From: Maribellus sp. YY47
GTDB lineage: Bacteria > Bacteroidota > Bacteroidia > Bacteroidales > Prolixibacteraceae
Assembly: GCF_023111095.1 (NCBI RefSeq)
Contig: NZ_JALGYW010000010.1
Span: 129,172-193,171 of the forward strand
Direction of reading: 5' to 3'
Length of the DNA stretch: 64,000 nt
How positions within the stretch are numbered: the stretch's first letter is position 1; each line of letters begins with the position of its first letter. Below the pieces are notes generated by a model. That model ran no database searches. It was given only the letters and a program-made list of their open reading frames with translations, and was not told where the DNA came from. Shown piece after piece: positions 54,193 through 63,812 of this stretch. The position numbers and the translations under genes were made by a program.

Positions 54193-55326
54193 ATGGAAGT
54201 TACAAAACTCAACAACCTAATTTGGGATTTAGTTGGAAGCAACACAGATGTTAAATACCCAACATTAATATCAAATCTTACGACAAGTATTTCTCAAAAT
54301 CAGCCAGCAGAAATTGAAAAACATTTAAAGACCTTAGAAGATAGTCTAGTAAAATGTAAAATCAACAACCTCAGCATTAGCAATTATAAAATGTTGACAG
54401 AAATTGGTGGGGAAGAATTTTTTGGCGTTTCTTCTTTAAACAAAATTAAGACATTACTAAATGGAACACCATTTAATAATGCTTTGACAGTTCAAAAGCT
54501 TCAAGAGTACAATACTAAAAGAAACGAGTTTATTACTCAAATAACTCAAATCAAGGGAAATTTTGAAAAATTGAATATTGGCGCTCATTTTTATGATGAT
54601 GATACTTATGAAGTAGGATTAATTCTGCCCGAGGAACTAACCGGAAATACTATAAAAAACATAAACAAGAATCTACATCGTTGGGACCAAGTTTTCAAAA
54701 CTTTAAAAGAATTAACTGGAGAACAAATTGAAGATACAAGAATATCACTCGTAAATAACGGCTCTCTCGAGTTTTTCTTTGAAAATGCAACTGAAATTGC
54801 ACTTTGTCTTTCTATCACAATTGAAAGATTGGCAACACTGTATAAAAGAATAATTGAAATTAGGGCAGCTAGACTTAAATTGGCTGAGTTAGGAGCTCCC
54901 AAAAGTGAAGCTGCGACCATTGAGAAACATGAAAATAGCGAGATAGAAAGAGAAATTAAAGAAATTGTAAATCAAATTATTAAAGAATATTCAGCAAAAA
55001 TTGAAGTTGGTCGGAAGAATGAATTAAAAAATGCTTTGACCGGACATATTAAGTTTATTGCAAAATCCTTAGATCAAGGAGTATCGGTAGAAATAACACC
55101 TCCTGAAATAGAAAAACCTAAGATTTTAAACAAAGAAACTACTGCCGAAAATAAAAATGAAAAAGAAGAAGCTAAAAAGCTTTATGAAGAGAAGTTAGCT
55201 AAAATTGATTTAGCAAATAAATCGACTGCACTAGTAAAAGAAATTGTCAAAACTGGGAATGAAGTATTTAAATATTTGACAAATGGCGACAATGAGATTG
55301 AAGAAACGGATGAAGAAGAAAAATAA
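54193..55326 (+). CDS. AT-rich gene of unknown function, helical protein with one hydrophobic segment
   Basis: The 377-aa product is not a family I can name. Residues about 1-180 are mixed helical and end near LHRWDQVFKTLKEL. The middle SLVNNGSLEFFFENATEIAL, followed by CLSITIERLATLYKRIIEIR, has a hydrophobic stretch flanked by charge, a pattern that recurs in uncharacterised proteins of mobile and defence loci. The C-terminal third (about 250-377) is Glu/Lys-rich and probably coiled coil, ending in an acidic tail EETDEEEK. No signal peptide. The sequence is visibly poorer in G+C than the genes on both sides, which suggests transfer. The next gene starts 125 bp later. Confidence 0.7.
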   Translation: MEVTKLNNLIWDLVGSNTDVKYPTLISNLTTSISQNQPAEIEKHLKTLEDSLVKCKINNLSISNYKMLTEIGGEEFFGVSSLNKIKTLLNGTPFNNALTVQKLQEYNTKRNEFITQITQIKGNFEKLNIGAHFYDDDTYEVGLILPEELTGNTIKNINKNLHRWDQVFKTLKELTGEQIEDTRISLVNNGSLEFFFENATEIALCLSITIERLATLYKRIIEIRAARLKLAELGAPKSEAATIEKHENSEIEREIKEIVNQIIKEYSAKIEVGRKNELKNALTGHIKFIAKSLDQGVSVEITPPEIEKPKILNKETTAENKNEKEEAKKLYEEKLAKIDLANKSTALVKEIVKTGNEVFKYLTNGDNEIEETDEEEK

Positions 55327-55451
55327 TAAGCGTTATCACGTGGAATAAGATATTGGCTGGGTTTGGCTCGATTCGAACTAGCGAATCTCATACAGCGTTT
55401 GCAGCAAGTTTAAACGACAGTTTTTTATTAACAAATAAACCAATATTTGAT

Positions 55452-56336
55452 ATGTTGACTTATAACGAATTCATAGAGCTAAGAAACAAATTGGCGAAAA
55501 ATGAAATTAGTTTAGAACTTGCAAAAGCACAATGTTGGAATGGCTTAGAAGAAGGAAAACGTTCTTGGCACACAAAAGATTGGAAAGACAGAAGGTCCGA
55601 AATCATTAAAGATAAATGTGAAATATGTGGTAGTAAAGAAACATTAACTCTGCAGCATTCCTTCCACCCTAAAAAATATTCTGAATATACAAAAGACTTA
55701 ACAAGAGCATATGCTAAAGACTATATTGAAACCAATCCCGACATTGATAAATCTGAATTAACGACGCATATTTTAGAGAAATATGAATATGTCCCTACTC
55801 CTTTGTGCCCTAATTGTATGAGTAGAAATCCAAACAAAAGATTAAGAAAATCCCCACAATATCTATGCACTGAATGCCGGCACGAATTTGATCTAACAGT
55901 TTATAGGTCTGTTGATGAACTTATTTCAGCTTTCTATGAAAATGAAAAAGCCACAGAAGTGCGAGATAAGTGCTTTGTATCGAAGGATAAATGGAAAAAT
56001 AAGCATAACATTTCAAATATAAGATATTGGTTGCAAAGAGAACGGGCAAAGAACAGAGATGCTGAAACGATTGAGAAAGAAGCATTTTTGCTTTATCTCA
56101 ACGACAACATTAGATACCTTTCCTTTGAAGATACAATTACTGCTTGTAAAAAATGTGCATCTTATTTTGATTTATACAACATGGAATTATGTCCAAAATG
56201 TAATAAAAATTACAAAAGCATTCAATTTCCAACTTGTATCCAATGTTTGCCAGAAGATAAACGTAAAGCTGTAATAGATAAAATTGAATTTGGAAAAGAA
56301 ATGAGAGATATGCACAAAAGACTTGGAATCGATTAA
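55452..56336 (+). CDS. AT-rich gene of unknown function with HNH-like and zinc-ribbon motifs
   Basis: The 294-aa product starts at the ATG at 55452 (MLTYNEFIELRNKLAKNEI); a TTG-led extension to 55353 is less likely. Cys pairs occur at 56/59, 119/122, 139/142, 232/235, 247/250 and 262/265, and LQHSFHP gives His69 and His72. The first part, CEICG followed by LQHSFHP, resembles the metal site of HNH nucleases, and the remaining CxxC pairs look like two or three zinc ribbons. The absence of a clear HNH Asn and the long spacing leave nuclease activity unproven. It pairs with the gene at 54193 on the same strand and shares its low G+C. Confidence 0.65.
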   Translation: MLTYNEFIELRNKLAKNEISLELAKAQCWNGLEEGKRSWHTKDWKDRRSEIIKDKCEICGSKETLTLQHSFHPKKYSEYTKDLTRAYAKDYIETNPDIDKSELTTHILEKYEYVPTPLCPNCMSRNPNKRLRKSPQYLCTECRHEFDLTVYRSVDELISAFYENEKATEVRDKCFVSKDKWKNKHNISNIRYWLQRERAKNRDAETIEKEAFLLYLNDNIRYLSFEDTITACKKCASYFDLYNMELCPKCNKNYKSIQFPTCIQCLPEDKRKAVIDKIEFGKEMRDMHKRLGID

Positions 56337-56453
56337 CTTAAATCAGGGCATTTAAACTCCCCCCTCATTTGCAAACATTGCTAAGCAGCAGGTCGATTGC
56401 ATCGACAAAACAGAACTCGGCTTTGTTTGCGACGATTTGCCTCCCTGGCAAAG

Positions 56454-56630
56454 GATTGCTTCTCCCGAGTGCCCGGGATCGCAATGACCTCTCATATCCA
56501 TAATATCCGGCAGCGGACAATGATTTGATTTATTCCCGATCGATTGTTCGTTGTCCGCTGTCGGCTACTTTAAACCAACCTGTCATAGCAAGACGATCCA
56601 CCGGCTAACGGAAGGCGAAGTAATCTCAGC
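56454..56630. repeat. Composite palindromic element, second copy
   Basis: A reversed AGCAATC unit (56454-56488: GATTGCTTCTCCCGAGTGCC then CGGGATCGCAATGAC) is followed by GCAGCGGACA (56510-56519) with TGTCCGCTG (56552-56560). A diverged forward unit ending GCGAAGTAATCT (56580-56630) follows. It matches 47963-48139 in order and orientation. No gene in 56337-56721. Confidence 0.65.
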
Positions 56631-56721
56631 TCGCCTGCAACATTTTCAACCCCTCAGCGGTTATTGAACGAGGAAATAAATTTCAAATCATTTCCTGTTG
56701 TAAACCAAACAAATAAAACGT

Positions 56722-57342
56722 ATGAGCAAAATAATCTTTGACAGCGGCATATCGCTCGATGGCTTTTTCGCAGGCGACAACAGAAGTCCCAAAAATCCGA
56801 TGGGCGGAGTATCCGGAAAGCTGCACCAGTGGATGTTTCAGCAAAAGGCATTCTGGAAACACATCAAAATGGAAGGCGGTGAAGAATACGGCGCCGACAG
56901 TAAGGTAATTGAAGCGGTGTTTGCACGCACAGGGGCTTACATTATGGGGAAACGCATGTTTGAAGAAGGCGAAGTGTCGTGGGCGGAAGATTTATACGAA
57001 GCCGATGTTTTTGTGCTGACCCACGAAAAACGGGAACCCTGGTCGCATGGCAAGCGCACTACTTTTTATTTCGTTAACGACGGGATAGAAAGTGCACTGG
57101 AAAAAGCCAGGCAATCGGCCAACGGAAAGGATATCCGGATTCAGGGCGGGGCAAATACGATCCAGCAGTTTCTGAACGCCGGACTTATCGACGAATTTAT
57201 GATTCACATCGCACCCGTGTTTCTGGGGAGCGGGATCCGCCTTTTCGACGGGATCGATAAAGACAAATATGACATTGAGATGGTGGAAGTGATACCCTCG
57301 GCCCTGACGACACATTTGCGCTATAAATTACGCCAAAAATAA
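56722..57342 (+). CDS. Dihydrofolate reductase-like (RibD C-terminal domain) protein
   Basis: The 206-aa protein has the RibD_C/DHFR fold: SKIIFDSGISLDGFFAGDNR at the start, AYIMGKRMFEEGE, KRTTFYFVNDGIESALEKAR, DIRIQGGANTIQQFLNAGLI and the C-terminal IDEFMIHIAPVFLGSGIRLF. It would bind NAD(P)H and reduce an unidentified compound. Such proteins are common accessory genes. Family members have no proven role in folate metabolism. It is 123 bp from the next gene. Confidence 0.88.
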   Translation: MSKIIFDSGISLDGFFAGDNRSPKNPMGGVSGKLHQWMFQQKAFWKHIKMEGGEEYGADSKVIEAVFARTGAYIMGKRMFEEGEVSWAEDLYEADVFVLTHEKREPWSHGKRTTFYFVNDGIESALEKARQSANGKDIRIQGGANTIQQFLNAGLIDEFMIHIAPVFLGSGIRLFDGIDKDKYDIEMVEVIPSALTTHLRYKLRQK

Positions 57343-57464
57343 AACGGCGGCCGTTGGCCAAAAGTCTGTTTTATTGCGCTTATGTTTACTATCTTTATTC
57401 TCGAACAACACTCTCAGTAACTTAGCGTTTGCTGATGCTATTCATGCCCAAAATAAATTCTGTT

Positions 57465-59054
57465 ATGAAAAGATTACTTTACGCTTTTATTTACATCAGT
57501 TTTGTGGCAATTCTTATCGCTTGCCAGTCAAAACCATCGGCCGATTCTCCAAGCGGGAATGTAGCTCAGGCGTTTTCTGCTTCGTACAAAGCTCCGGCTT
57601 TTGTGCCCGACGAACGGATCGAAAAGATCAAAGCGATTGCACCTGAAATCCAACAATCGATAGAGGAGCATGCCAAAGCCAAAAAAATTCCGGGTATTGC
57701 TTACGGCATAGTGGTCGACAACCAGTTGATCGTAGCCTCCGCCACCGGCTTTGCCCATATTGAAAAGGAAATACCCGCTACTTCTGCCTCTTCTTTCCGG
57801 ATTGCATCCATGACCAAAAGTTTTACCGCTATGGCCGTGATAAAACTCAGGGACGAAGGGAAACTGTTGCTGAGCGATCCGGTGAGCCAATACATTCCTG
57901 AGCTGTCGAACGTGGTATACCTCACGAAAGATGCCCCGGCCATGGACATTGAAAACCTGCTAACGATGACAGCCGGATTTCCGGAAGACAACCCCTGGGG
58001 AGACCGCCAGCTGGACGAACCCGATCAAATGTTAATGGACCTGGTTGGAGAAGGAGTGTCTTTTTCCAATGTACCGTCCTGTCAGTTTGAATACAGCAAC
58101 ACGGGTTACGCACTTCTCGGATATATTATTTCACGTGTGTCGGGAATGCCTTACCAGGAGTATATCACGAAAAATATTCTTCAGCCGTTGGGTATGGAGC
58201 ACACCTACTGGGAATACGACAGCGTTCCGGAACAACAACTGGTTCTTGGTTACCGCTGGGAAGATGAACAGTGGAAGCTGGAACCCATGCTCCACGACGG
58301 CTCATACGGCGCCATGGGCGGACTGATTACCTCGATAGAAGATTTCGCCAAATATGTTAGTTTTCATCTTTCGGCGTGGCCTCCACGGAATGACGATGAG
58401 GCTGGCCCCATTAAAAGAAGCTCGCTGCGGGAAATGCAAACGCCGCAGTTTCCGTCGTTGAATGCCCATGCGAAAGACTACAACGGCGAGGCCTGTCCCA
58501 CGGTTTCGGGCTATGGCTATGGCCTGGGGATTACAGAATACTGCAATGGTATGAAGAGGGTTTCGCACGCCGGTGCACTTCCCGGTTTTGGTAGTAATTA
58601 CACGTTTTACCCCGATTATGGAGTCGGTATTATGGCTTTTTGCAACCTTACCTATATGTCGCCGTGGTCGTTAAAAGATATCAGTAAATTGTTGTTCGAA
58701 ACGGCCAGTTTAAAGCCCCGCAAATTACCGGCTTCTGATATTTTGCTGGAGCGGCAGGAGCAGGTCACGCAACTGATTCAGCACTGGGAACCTGATTTGG
58801 AAGACAAGATTCTGGCTGAAAATTTTTACCTGGATATATCGAGAGAAGACCGAATGGCAGAGGTGCACAAAATCTTTAAAAAAGCAGGACCGATTGAAGA
58901 GGTGGGGGAAATAGAGCCGGAGAATCAGTTAAGAGGGAATTACACCATAAAAGCTCAGCATGGAGAGCTGAAAATCTACTTTACGCTGACTCCGGAGAAG
59001 AATCCCAAAGTGCAACAGTTATATGTTTCCTTTCAGGAAAAAGACACGAAGTAA
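57465..59054 (+). CDS. Serine hydrolase of the beta-lactamase class C/esterase family, lipoprotein
   Basis: The 529-aa product starts at the ATG at 57465; the lipoprotein signal ends LIAC (Cys20). The serine motif SMTK (Ser115, Lys118), the tyrosine motif YSN (in CQFEYSNTGYALLGY) and a late HAGALPGFGS in place of KTG are in the usual order. After the hydrolase fold, a 150-residue C-terminal region (from about 375) is of unknown type. Members include esterases, peptidases and beta-lactamases. Resistance cannot be inferred from this sequence. Confidence 0.88.
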   Translation: MKRLLYAFIYISFVAILIACQSKPSADSPSGNVAQAFSASYKAPAFVPDERIEKIKAIAPEIQQSIEEHAKAKKIPGIAYGIVVDNQLIVASATGFAHIEKEIPATSASSFRIASMTKSFTAMAVIKLRDEGKLLLSDPVSQYIPELSNVVYLTKDAPAMDIENLLTMTAGFPEDNPWGDRQLDEPDQMLMDLVGEGVSFSNVPSCQFEYSNTGYALLGYIISRVSGMPYQEYITKNILQPLGMEHTYWEYDSVPEQQLVLGYRWEDEQWKLEPMLHDGSYGAMGGLITSIEDFAKYVSFHLSAWPPRNDDEAGPIKRSSLREMQTPQFPSLNAHAKDYNGEACPTVSGYGYGLGITEYCNGMKRVSHAGALPGFGSNYTFYPDYGVGIMAFCNLTYMSPWSLKDISKLLFETASLKPRKLPASDILLERQEQVTQLIQHWEPDLEDKILAENFYLDISREDRMAEVHKIFKKAGPIEEVGEIEPENQLRGNYTIKAQHGELKIYFTLTPEKNPKVQQLYVSFQEKDTK

Positions 59055-59270
59055 AGTCGCATTAAAAGACTTACAGCAGATCATACTGCTTTTATCTGCA
59101 AATCATTTAGGGATTTTTTGAAGCTTAAGTTTCAAAAGCGGGAACTCCGTCGTTTGCAAAAGTGAACATATGTGAAAGTTCTGCACCGGAAATATTCAGT
59201 TTTTTGGATTTTTAAACGAACCAGTTAATTTCGGGATTCAATAAAAACTACTAAACTAAATTCTAAATAG

Positions 59271-62200
59271 ATGAAAGTACATCAGCTTTTCGTTGGATTG
59301 CTTCTTTGTGTTTTGGCTTCAACTTCGGTGTTTGCACAAAGCGGCGATCAGATTCTGGACGGAATTGGAGAAACCGATTTAATTGCCCGCTACCTGTTTA
59401 ACGGAGACGTAAAAGACTGGTCGCGCAACAATTTACATGGAAGCATGGAGGGTTCCGGATTCGAATTTGTTGACGATGAAGTGCTCGGGAAGGTGCTTTC
59501 GTTACCCGGAGACGGGAAAGCCTATCTTACCATTCCCGGTGAATGGCTGGCAGGAGAAGAGTCGCTTAGTATTTCGGCGTGGATCTTTTTGCGTTCGACA
59601 GAAAACGATGCACCGCTTTTCTACTTCGGAAAGAACGGCAAGTCGGGCTTTCGTGCCACTCCCGCAGGAAAAGAAGGTTTCGTTGCACAGATAGTGACTA
59701 ACACCGCTACCTATACCGCAAGTTCAGAGGCGGCGGCTTTGAATAAATGGCAGCATTTAGCTGTTGTTATCAATATTCCCGAAAAAACTTTTACAAGCTA
59801 CCTTAACGGAAAACTGGTTAGCGAAGTAACCAATACGGAAGTAGAGCTAAAACAACTGTTCGGCAGTCAAACAGGAGATCGGAATCAGTTTTATATCGGA
59901 AAATCACTGGCATCAGACAACGTTTCTTTAAATGCAAAACTGCATGATTTTCGAATCTATCGAATTCCGTTAACTGACAGACAAATCGGGAGGATTAATT
60001 ACAGCGCGTTGCATAAGGAAGAGGTAGCGGAAATGGAGAGAAACAGGCAGGAAAAGGATCTCCCTGAATTTCCGGAAACAAGGCCGCAGTTGTATACTGC
60101 GTTTCTAACCAGCGTGCCCGATATTGCGGTGGAAACACATGTGGGAGTTCTTCCGCGTTTACCTCGTTTTCTGCACGGCGTTTACAGTAAAAATACCAAC
60201 GGGCCCGATGTAAGAGTGCTTTGGCCCGCTCCGGAGAATAACAGCGAAGTACTCAGCCCCGGGAAATATACGATTACCGGACGCGTTGCCGGAACTGACA
60301 TTCAACCCAAAGCGCTTGTTACCGTGAAAGCGGCGAAACAGCCCGACACACCTGGCCGTACACTGGAAGTTTTCAATCTTGACCAGGTTTCTTTGAATGA
60401 TGACCTATACAACCGCAAAACAAAATTTGTTGAAAACCGGGATAAATTTATAAACGGCCTGGCCAACACAAATCCGGATGATTTCCTGTATATGTTCCGC
60501 AATGCCTTTGGTCAAAAACAACCCGAAGGCGCGGAACCATTGGGCGTTTGGGACAGCCAGGAAACCAAGTTGCGTGGTCATGCCACCGGGCATTATTTAA
60601 GCGCCATTGCACAGGCTTATGCCAGTACCGCTTACGATGCTTCGCTCCGGGAAAATTTTGCAAAAAAGATGGAGTACATGGTGAACACCCTGTATGAATT
60701 AGCTCAACTGTCGGGGCAGCCAAAAACAAGTGGAGGTGAAAGCGTATCTGATCCGATGGCGGTTCCTCCGGGGCCGGGAAAATCAGACTTTGATTCAGAT
60801 CTAAGCGAAGAAGGGATCCGTACCGATTACTGGAACTGGGGCAAAGGATTTATCAGCGCCTATCCGCCCGACCAGTTTATTATGCTGGAAAAGGGGGCAA
60901 AATACGGAACAGACAATTCAAAAATCTGGGCACCTTATTACACCCTGCACAAAATTCTTGCAGGCTTGATGGATATTTATGACGTCAGTGGCAATGAAAA
61001 GGCACTCGAAATTGTAAAAGGCATGGGCGACTGGGTGTATGTTCGTTTGAGCCACGTACCAACCGAAAGGCTGATCAGCATGTGGAATACTTACATTGCC
61101 GGAGAGTTTGGCGGAATGAACGAGGCCATGGCAAGATTGTACCGTTTAACCAAAGAGCCCCGCTACATGGAAACAGCTCAGTTGTTTGATAACATCCGGG
61201 TGTTTTACGGCGATGCTGAACATTCGCACGGACTGGCTAAAAATGTTGACATGTTTCGCGGCCTGCACGCCAACCAGCACATCCCTCAAATTATGGGGGC
61301 GCTTGAAATTTACCGCGACTCAGAAGCTCCCGAATATTTTCACATTGCCGATAATTTCTGGGACATGGTCACCAACGATTACATGTACAGCATTGGCGGA
61401 GTAGCCGGGGCACGTAATCCTTCAAATGCGGAATGTTTTACCAGTCAGCCGGCAACCCTTTATGAAAATGGTTTTTCAGCCGGCGGACAAAACGAAACCT
61501 GTGCTACCTATAACATGCTCAAATTAACCCGCAACCTTTTTCTTTTTGACCATCGGGCGGAGTTAATGGATTATTACGAGCGTGGATTGTACAATCACAT
61601 TCTGGCTTCAGTTGCAGAAGATTCTCCTGCCAACACTTATCACGTACCATTGAGGCCGGGTTCAGTAAAACAATTTGGGAATGACGATATGCATGGTTTT
61701 ACCTGCTGCAACGGCACAGCGCTTGAAAGCAGCACCAAACTTCAGAACTCTATTTATTTTAAGAGTGCCGACAACCAGGCTTTGTATGTGAACCTTTACG
61801 TACCATCAACCTTAAACTGGACCGAAAAGAAGGTAACGGTAACACAGGCAACGGCCTTCCCAAATGAAGATCACACCGTTTTAACCATTAAAGGGAATGG
61901 CAAATTCGACCTGAATGTACGTGTGCCACATTGGGCTACCAAAGGCTTTTTCGTAAAGATTAACGGAAAGGATGAAAAAGTTGAGGCTGTGCCCGGAAGT
62001 TATCTGACGCTCAACCGTAAATGGAAAGACGGAGATACGATCGAGTTGCGCATGCCGTTTCATTTTTACCTGGAGCCGGTTATGGATCAGCAAAACATTG
62101 CCAGTTTATTTTACGGACCGGTTCTGCTGGCAGCGCAGGAGAATGAGCCTGGAAAAGATTGGAGGAAAATAACTTTGGATGCCGAAGACATCAGCCAATC

Positions 62201-62312
62201 GATATCGGGTGATCCTGAAAAGCTACTTTTCACTATTGATGGCGTTGTTTTCAAACCGTTTTATGATACTTACGGACGTCACTCGGTTTATCTCGATGTA
62301 ACCTTAAAATAG
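59271..62312 (+). CDS. Secreted GH127-type beta-L-arabinofuranosidase with N-terminal LamG domain
   Basis: The 1013-aa protein begins with a signal peptide (MKVHQLFVGLLLCVLASTSV then FAQ). A LamG-like jelly roll spans about residues 35-240 (WSRNNLHGSMEGSGFEF, GKSLASDNVSLNAKLHDFRI). A short Ig-like linker follows, then the DUF1680/GH127 (alpha/alpha)6 barrel from about 360 to 900. Active-site residues match the arabinofuranosidase HypBA1: Glu742 and Cys744 (NETCATYNML) and Cys812-Cys813 (GFTCCNGTAL), the zinc-thiolate nucleophile set. It would release L-arabinofuranose or related sugars from plant or algal glycans. GH146 is an alternative. No susC/D genes are near. Confidence 0.88.
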   Translation: MKVHQLFVGLLLCVLASTSVFAQSGDQILDGIGETDLIARYLFNGDVKDWSRNNLHGSMEGSGFEFVDDEVLGKVLSLPGDGKAYLTIPGEWLAGEESLSISAWIFLRSTENDAPLFYFGKNGKSGFRATPAGKEGFVAQIVTNTATYTASSEAAALNKWQHLAVVINIPEKTFTSYLNGKLVSEVTNTEVELKQLFGSQTGDRNQFYIGKSLASDNVSLNAKLHDFRIYRIPLTDRQIGRINYSALHKEEVAEMERNRQEKDLPEFPETRPQLYTAFLTSVPDIAVETHVGVLPRLPRFLHGVYSKNTNGPDVRVLWPAPENNSEVLSPGKYTITGRVAGTDIQPKALVTVKAAKQPDTPGRTLEVFNLDQVSLNDDLYNRKTKFVENRDKFINGLANTNPDDFLYMFRNAFGQKQPEGAEPLGVWDSQETKLRGHATGHYLSAIAQAYASTAYDASLRENFAKKMEYMVNTLYELAQLSGQPKTSGGESVSDPMAVPPGPGKSDFDSDLSEEGIRTDYWNWGKGFISAYPPDQFIMLEKGAKYGTDNSKIWAPYYTLHKILAGLMDIYDVSGNEKALEIVKGMGDWVYVRLSHVPTERLISMWNTYIAGEFGGMNEAMARLYRLTKEPRYMETAQLFDNIRVFYGDAEHSHGLAKNVDMFRGLHANQHIPQIMGALEIYRDSEAPEYFHIADNFWDMVTNDYMYSIGGVAGARNPSNAECFTSQPATLYENGFSAGGQNETCATYNMLKLTRNLFLFDHRAELMDYYERGLYNHILASVAEDSPANTYHVPLRPGSVKQFGNDDMHGFTCCNGTALESSTKLQNSIYFKSADNQALYVNLYVPSTLNWTEKKVTVTQATAFPNEDHTVLTIKGNGKFDLNVRVPHWATKGFFVKINGKDEKVEAVPGSYLTLNRKWKDGDTIELRMPFHFYLEPVMDQQNIASLFYGPVLLAAQENEPGKDWRKITLDAEDISQSISGDPEKLLFTIDGVVFKPFYDTYGRHSVYLDVTLK

Positions 62313-62380
62313 CAGAAAGTTAGACAGACTACGTAAGGGAAAGCCATCCTTAGGTTTTACATCGAAAAAATAAAACAGAA

Positions 62381-62525
62381 GGTGTCCAAAAAGAAAACAT
62401 TCACGCAAAGAACGCCAAGCTTTACACAAAGCACGCAAATACACAATCTGAATTTCAGTACTTTGCGATCTTTGTGCTTCTTATGCAACTTTGCGAGAAC
62501 TTGATTTAAAGGACTTTTGGGCCCC
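62381..62525. repeat. Nested inverted-repeat element (CACGCAAAG family), copy 2
   Basis: GTCCAAAAAG at the left end is answered by CTTTTGGGC at the right. Inner words TCACGCAAAG, ACACAAAGCACGCAAA and CTTTGCGATCTTTG, TTTGCGAGAA repeat the plan of 35436-35606. It lies between the GH127 gene and the GH31 remnant. Confidence 0.7.
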
Positions 62526-62536
62526 CTCTGTTTTTG

Positions 62537-62932
62537 TTATCTGATTCTCAATCTAGTATAGAATTTCACGGTGTTTAAGTATTTGTCGGCCAGCAAAGCG
62601 TTTTCACCTCCAGAACGAAACCGCTTTTCGTGGATTCTTTACCAGAATTTCTGCCGGTGGTTCTGCCTGTGGCACTCTCATCTCTTTACCGCTGTTGTCC
62701 TGGAGCATTCTGAAAATATTGTTTCCATAAAAGTCGATCAACATAAGCTGATGGTTGGAAAATTCCAATTCAACGCTAGTGAAGTTTGTTTTTCGGGCAG
62801 CAATTATTTTGATTTGCTCCTGCACTGCGCTTGAATTTGCTGTTTTGTTGTTTTGTGCCCCAACAAAGGTTGCGGTAAAAAGAAGAACTACGGATACGAA
62901 AAGTGCATTGCTCTTTGCTCCTGTTCTTTCAT
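62537..62932 (-). pseudogene. Decayed N-terminal fragment of a GH31-type glycosidase
   Basis: Minus-strand reading frames give a signal peptide (SNALFVSVVLLFTATFVGAQ), then QEQIKIIAARKTNFTSVELE and FYGNNIFRMLQDNSGKEMRV, the usual start of Bacteroidota GH31 proteins. The original ATG at 62932 is now out of frame: after ATG AAA, one A appears lost (AAAA to AAA), and only that change restores MKRTGAKSNALFV. A second break follows ILVKNPRKAVS, after which a different frame (GGENALLADKY...) runs to a TAA at 62537-62539. Catalytic domain is absent. It is thus an inactivated and internally deleted gene. Confidence 0.75.
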
Positions 62933-63327
62933 TCGTTTACGCTTGTAATTTTCGAAGATACCTCATGGCTGCATATTTATCCTGTCGGTCGGTTGACCTG
63001 CGCGAGGTATCATCGAAGAATGTACAATCAACTTATTTTATTGGATGGTAATGTAAGTGAGAACGACAAAAGACAGCTAGGAGTTTTGTAAGCATTTCAA
63101 ATGTTGAAATATATCAGAAAGTAAAATATCGTGCTAAGTCGTCAAATGCAGTGTTTTTGTCTTTTGCTTCTTATTCATTCTAGTAGTATAGCTTGCCTGA
63201 ACAGGGATTGTTTAGTAGCAACATAAAGCATTCAGGGATATGGTAAATTTCAGTTGGAGCCGCTATTTTTTTCAGACTAAAGAAATGCTGCAATTATTGT
63301 AGTTACATTGTAAGGTATTATTCTCGC
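62933..63327. other. 395-bp region with no convincing gene
   Basis: Short frames only (for example a 23-codon frame at 63020) without family signals. Part of this may be the promoter region of the broken GH31 gene. Confidence 0.45.
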
Positions 63328-63511
63328 TACGCTGCGACTTCCTTTTTTTTTCAGCAAAAAAAGGAAGAAAAAATGCCGCCGCTGACACGAAAATTGCTAA
63401 AATTTAGCGAACTCCGCTAAAAGAAAAGAACTCCACCGACGCTCGCTATTCTCGGTCGGTGTCAAACAGCTTTTCTTTTTAACGCTGCTTCCCGAAATTT
63501 CTTAACGCATT
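63328..63511 (-). repeat. Structured dispersed element (GTCAGCGGCGGC core), copy 2
   Basis: The reverse-orientation equivalent of 39661-39831, with the same linkers (GCGTTAAAAAGAAAAGCTGT, TTAGCAATTTTC, GTCAGCGGCGGC). Hairpins differ in sequence from copy 1: CACCGAC/GTCGGTG (63434-63461) and CTTCCTTTTTTT/AAAAAAAGGAAG (63338-63367). Confidence 0.75.
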
Positions 63512-63812
63512 TTTATTTGATTCAGATCGTTTATTTTAAAGGTATCAAATAGAACTCGCAGAGCTTATAAATCTTTTTTTGATTTTAATAGATGATGCTC
63601 GTTTCCTGTAGGCGGATGGCTTGTCCCGGACATCCCACGGATTTAACTTCGGATAAGATTCGTGACAAGGCAACTATATCAAATGCGAATTCTTATTCTT
63701 TTTGTTGGAGGGTTACGATTCTCTCTTTTGTGATGATCAGCTGGTGCGTATGTTTTTCGAGTAACAAAATAAACAGTATGCACCGCCGTTATTCAGGAAA
63801 AGAAAATAGTGT

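Noticed and set aside
55320-55452. Integron attC-like site between the two AT-rich genes
   Set aside because: The spacer has a few inverted words but no paired core sites of the GTTRRRY type and no integron integrase is nearby.
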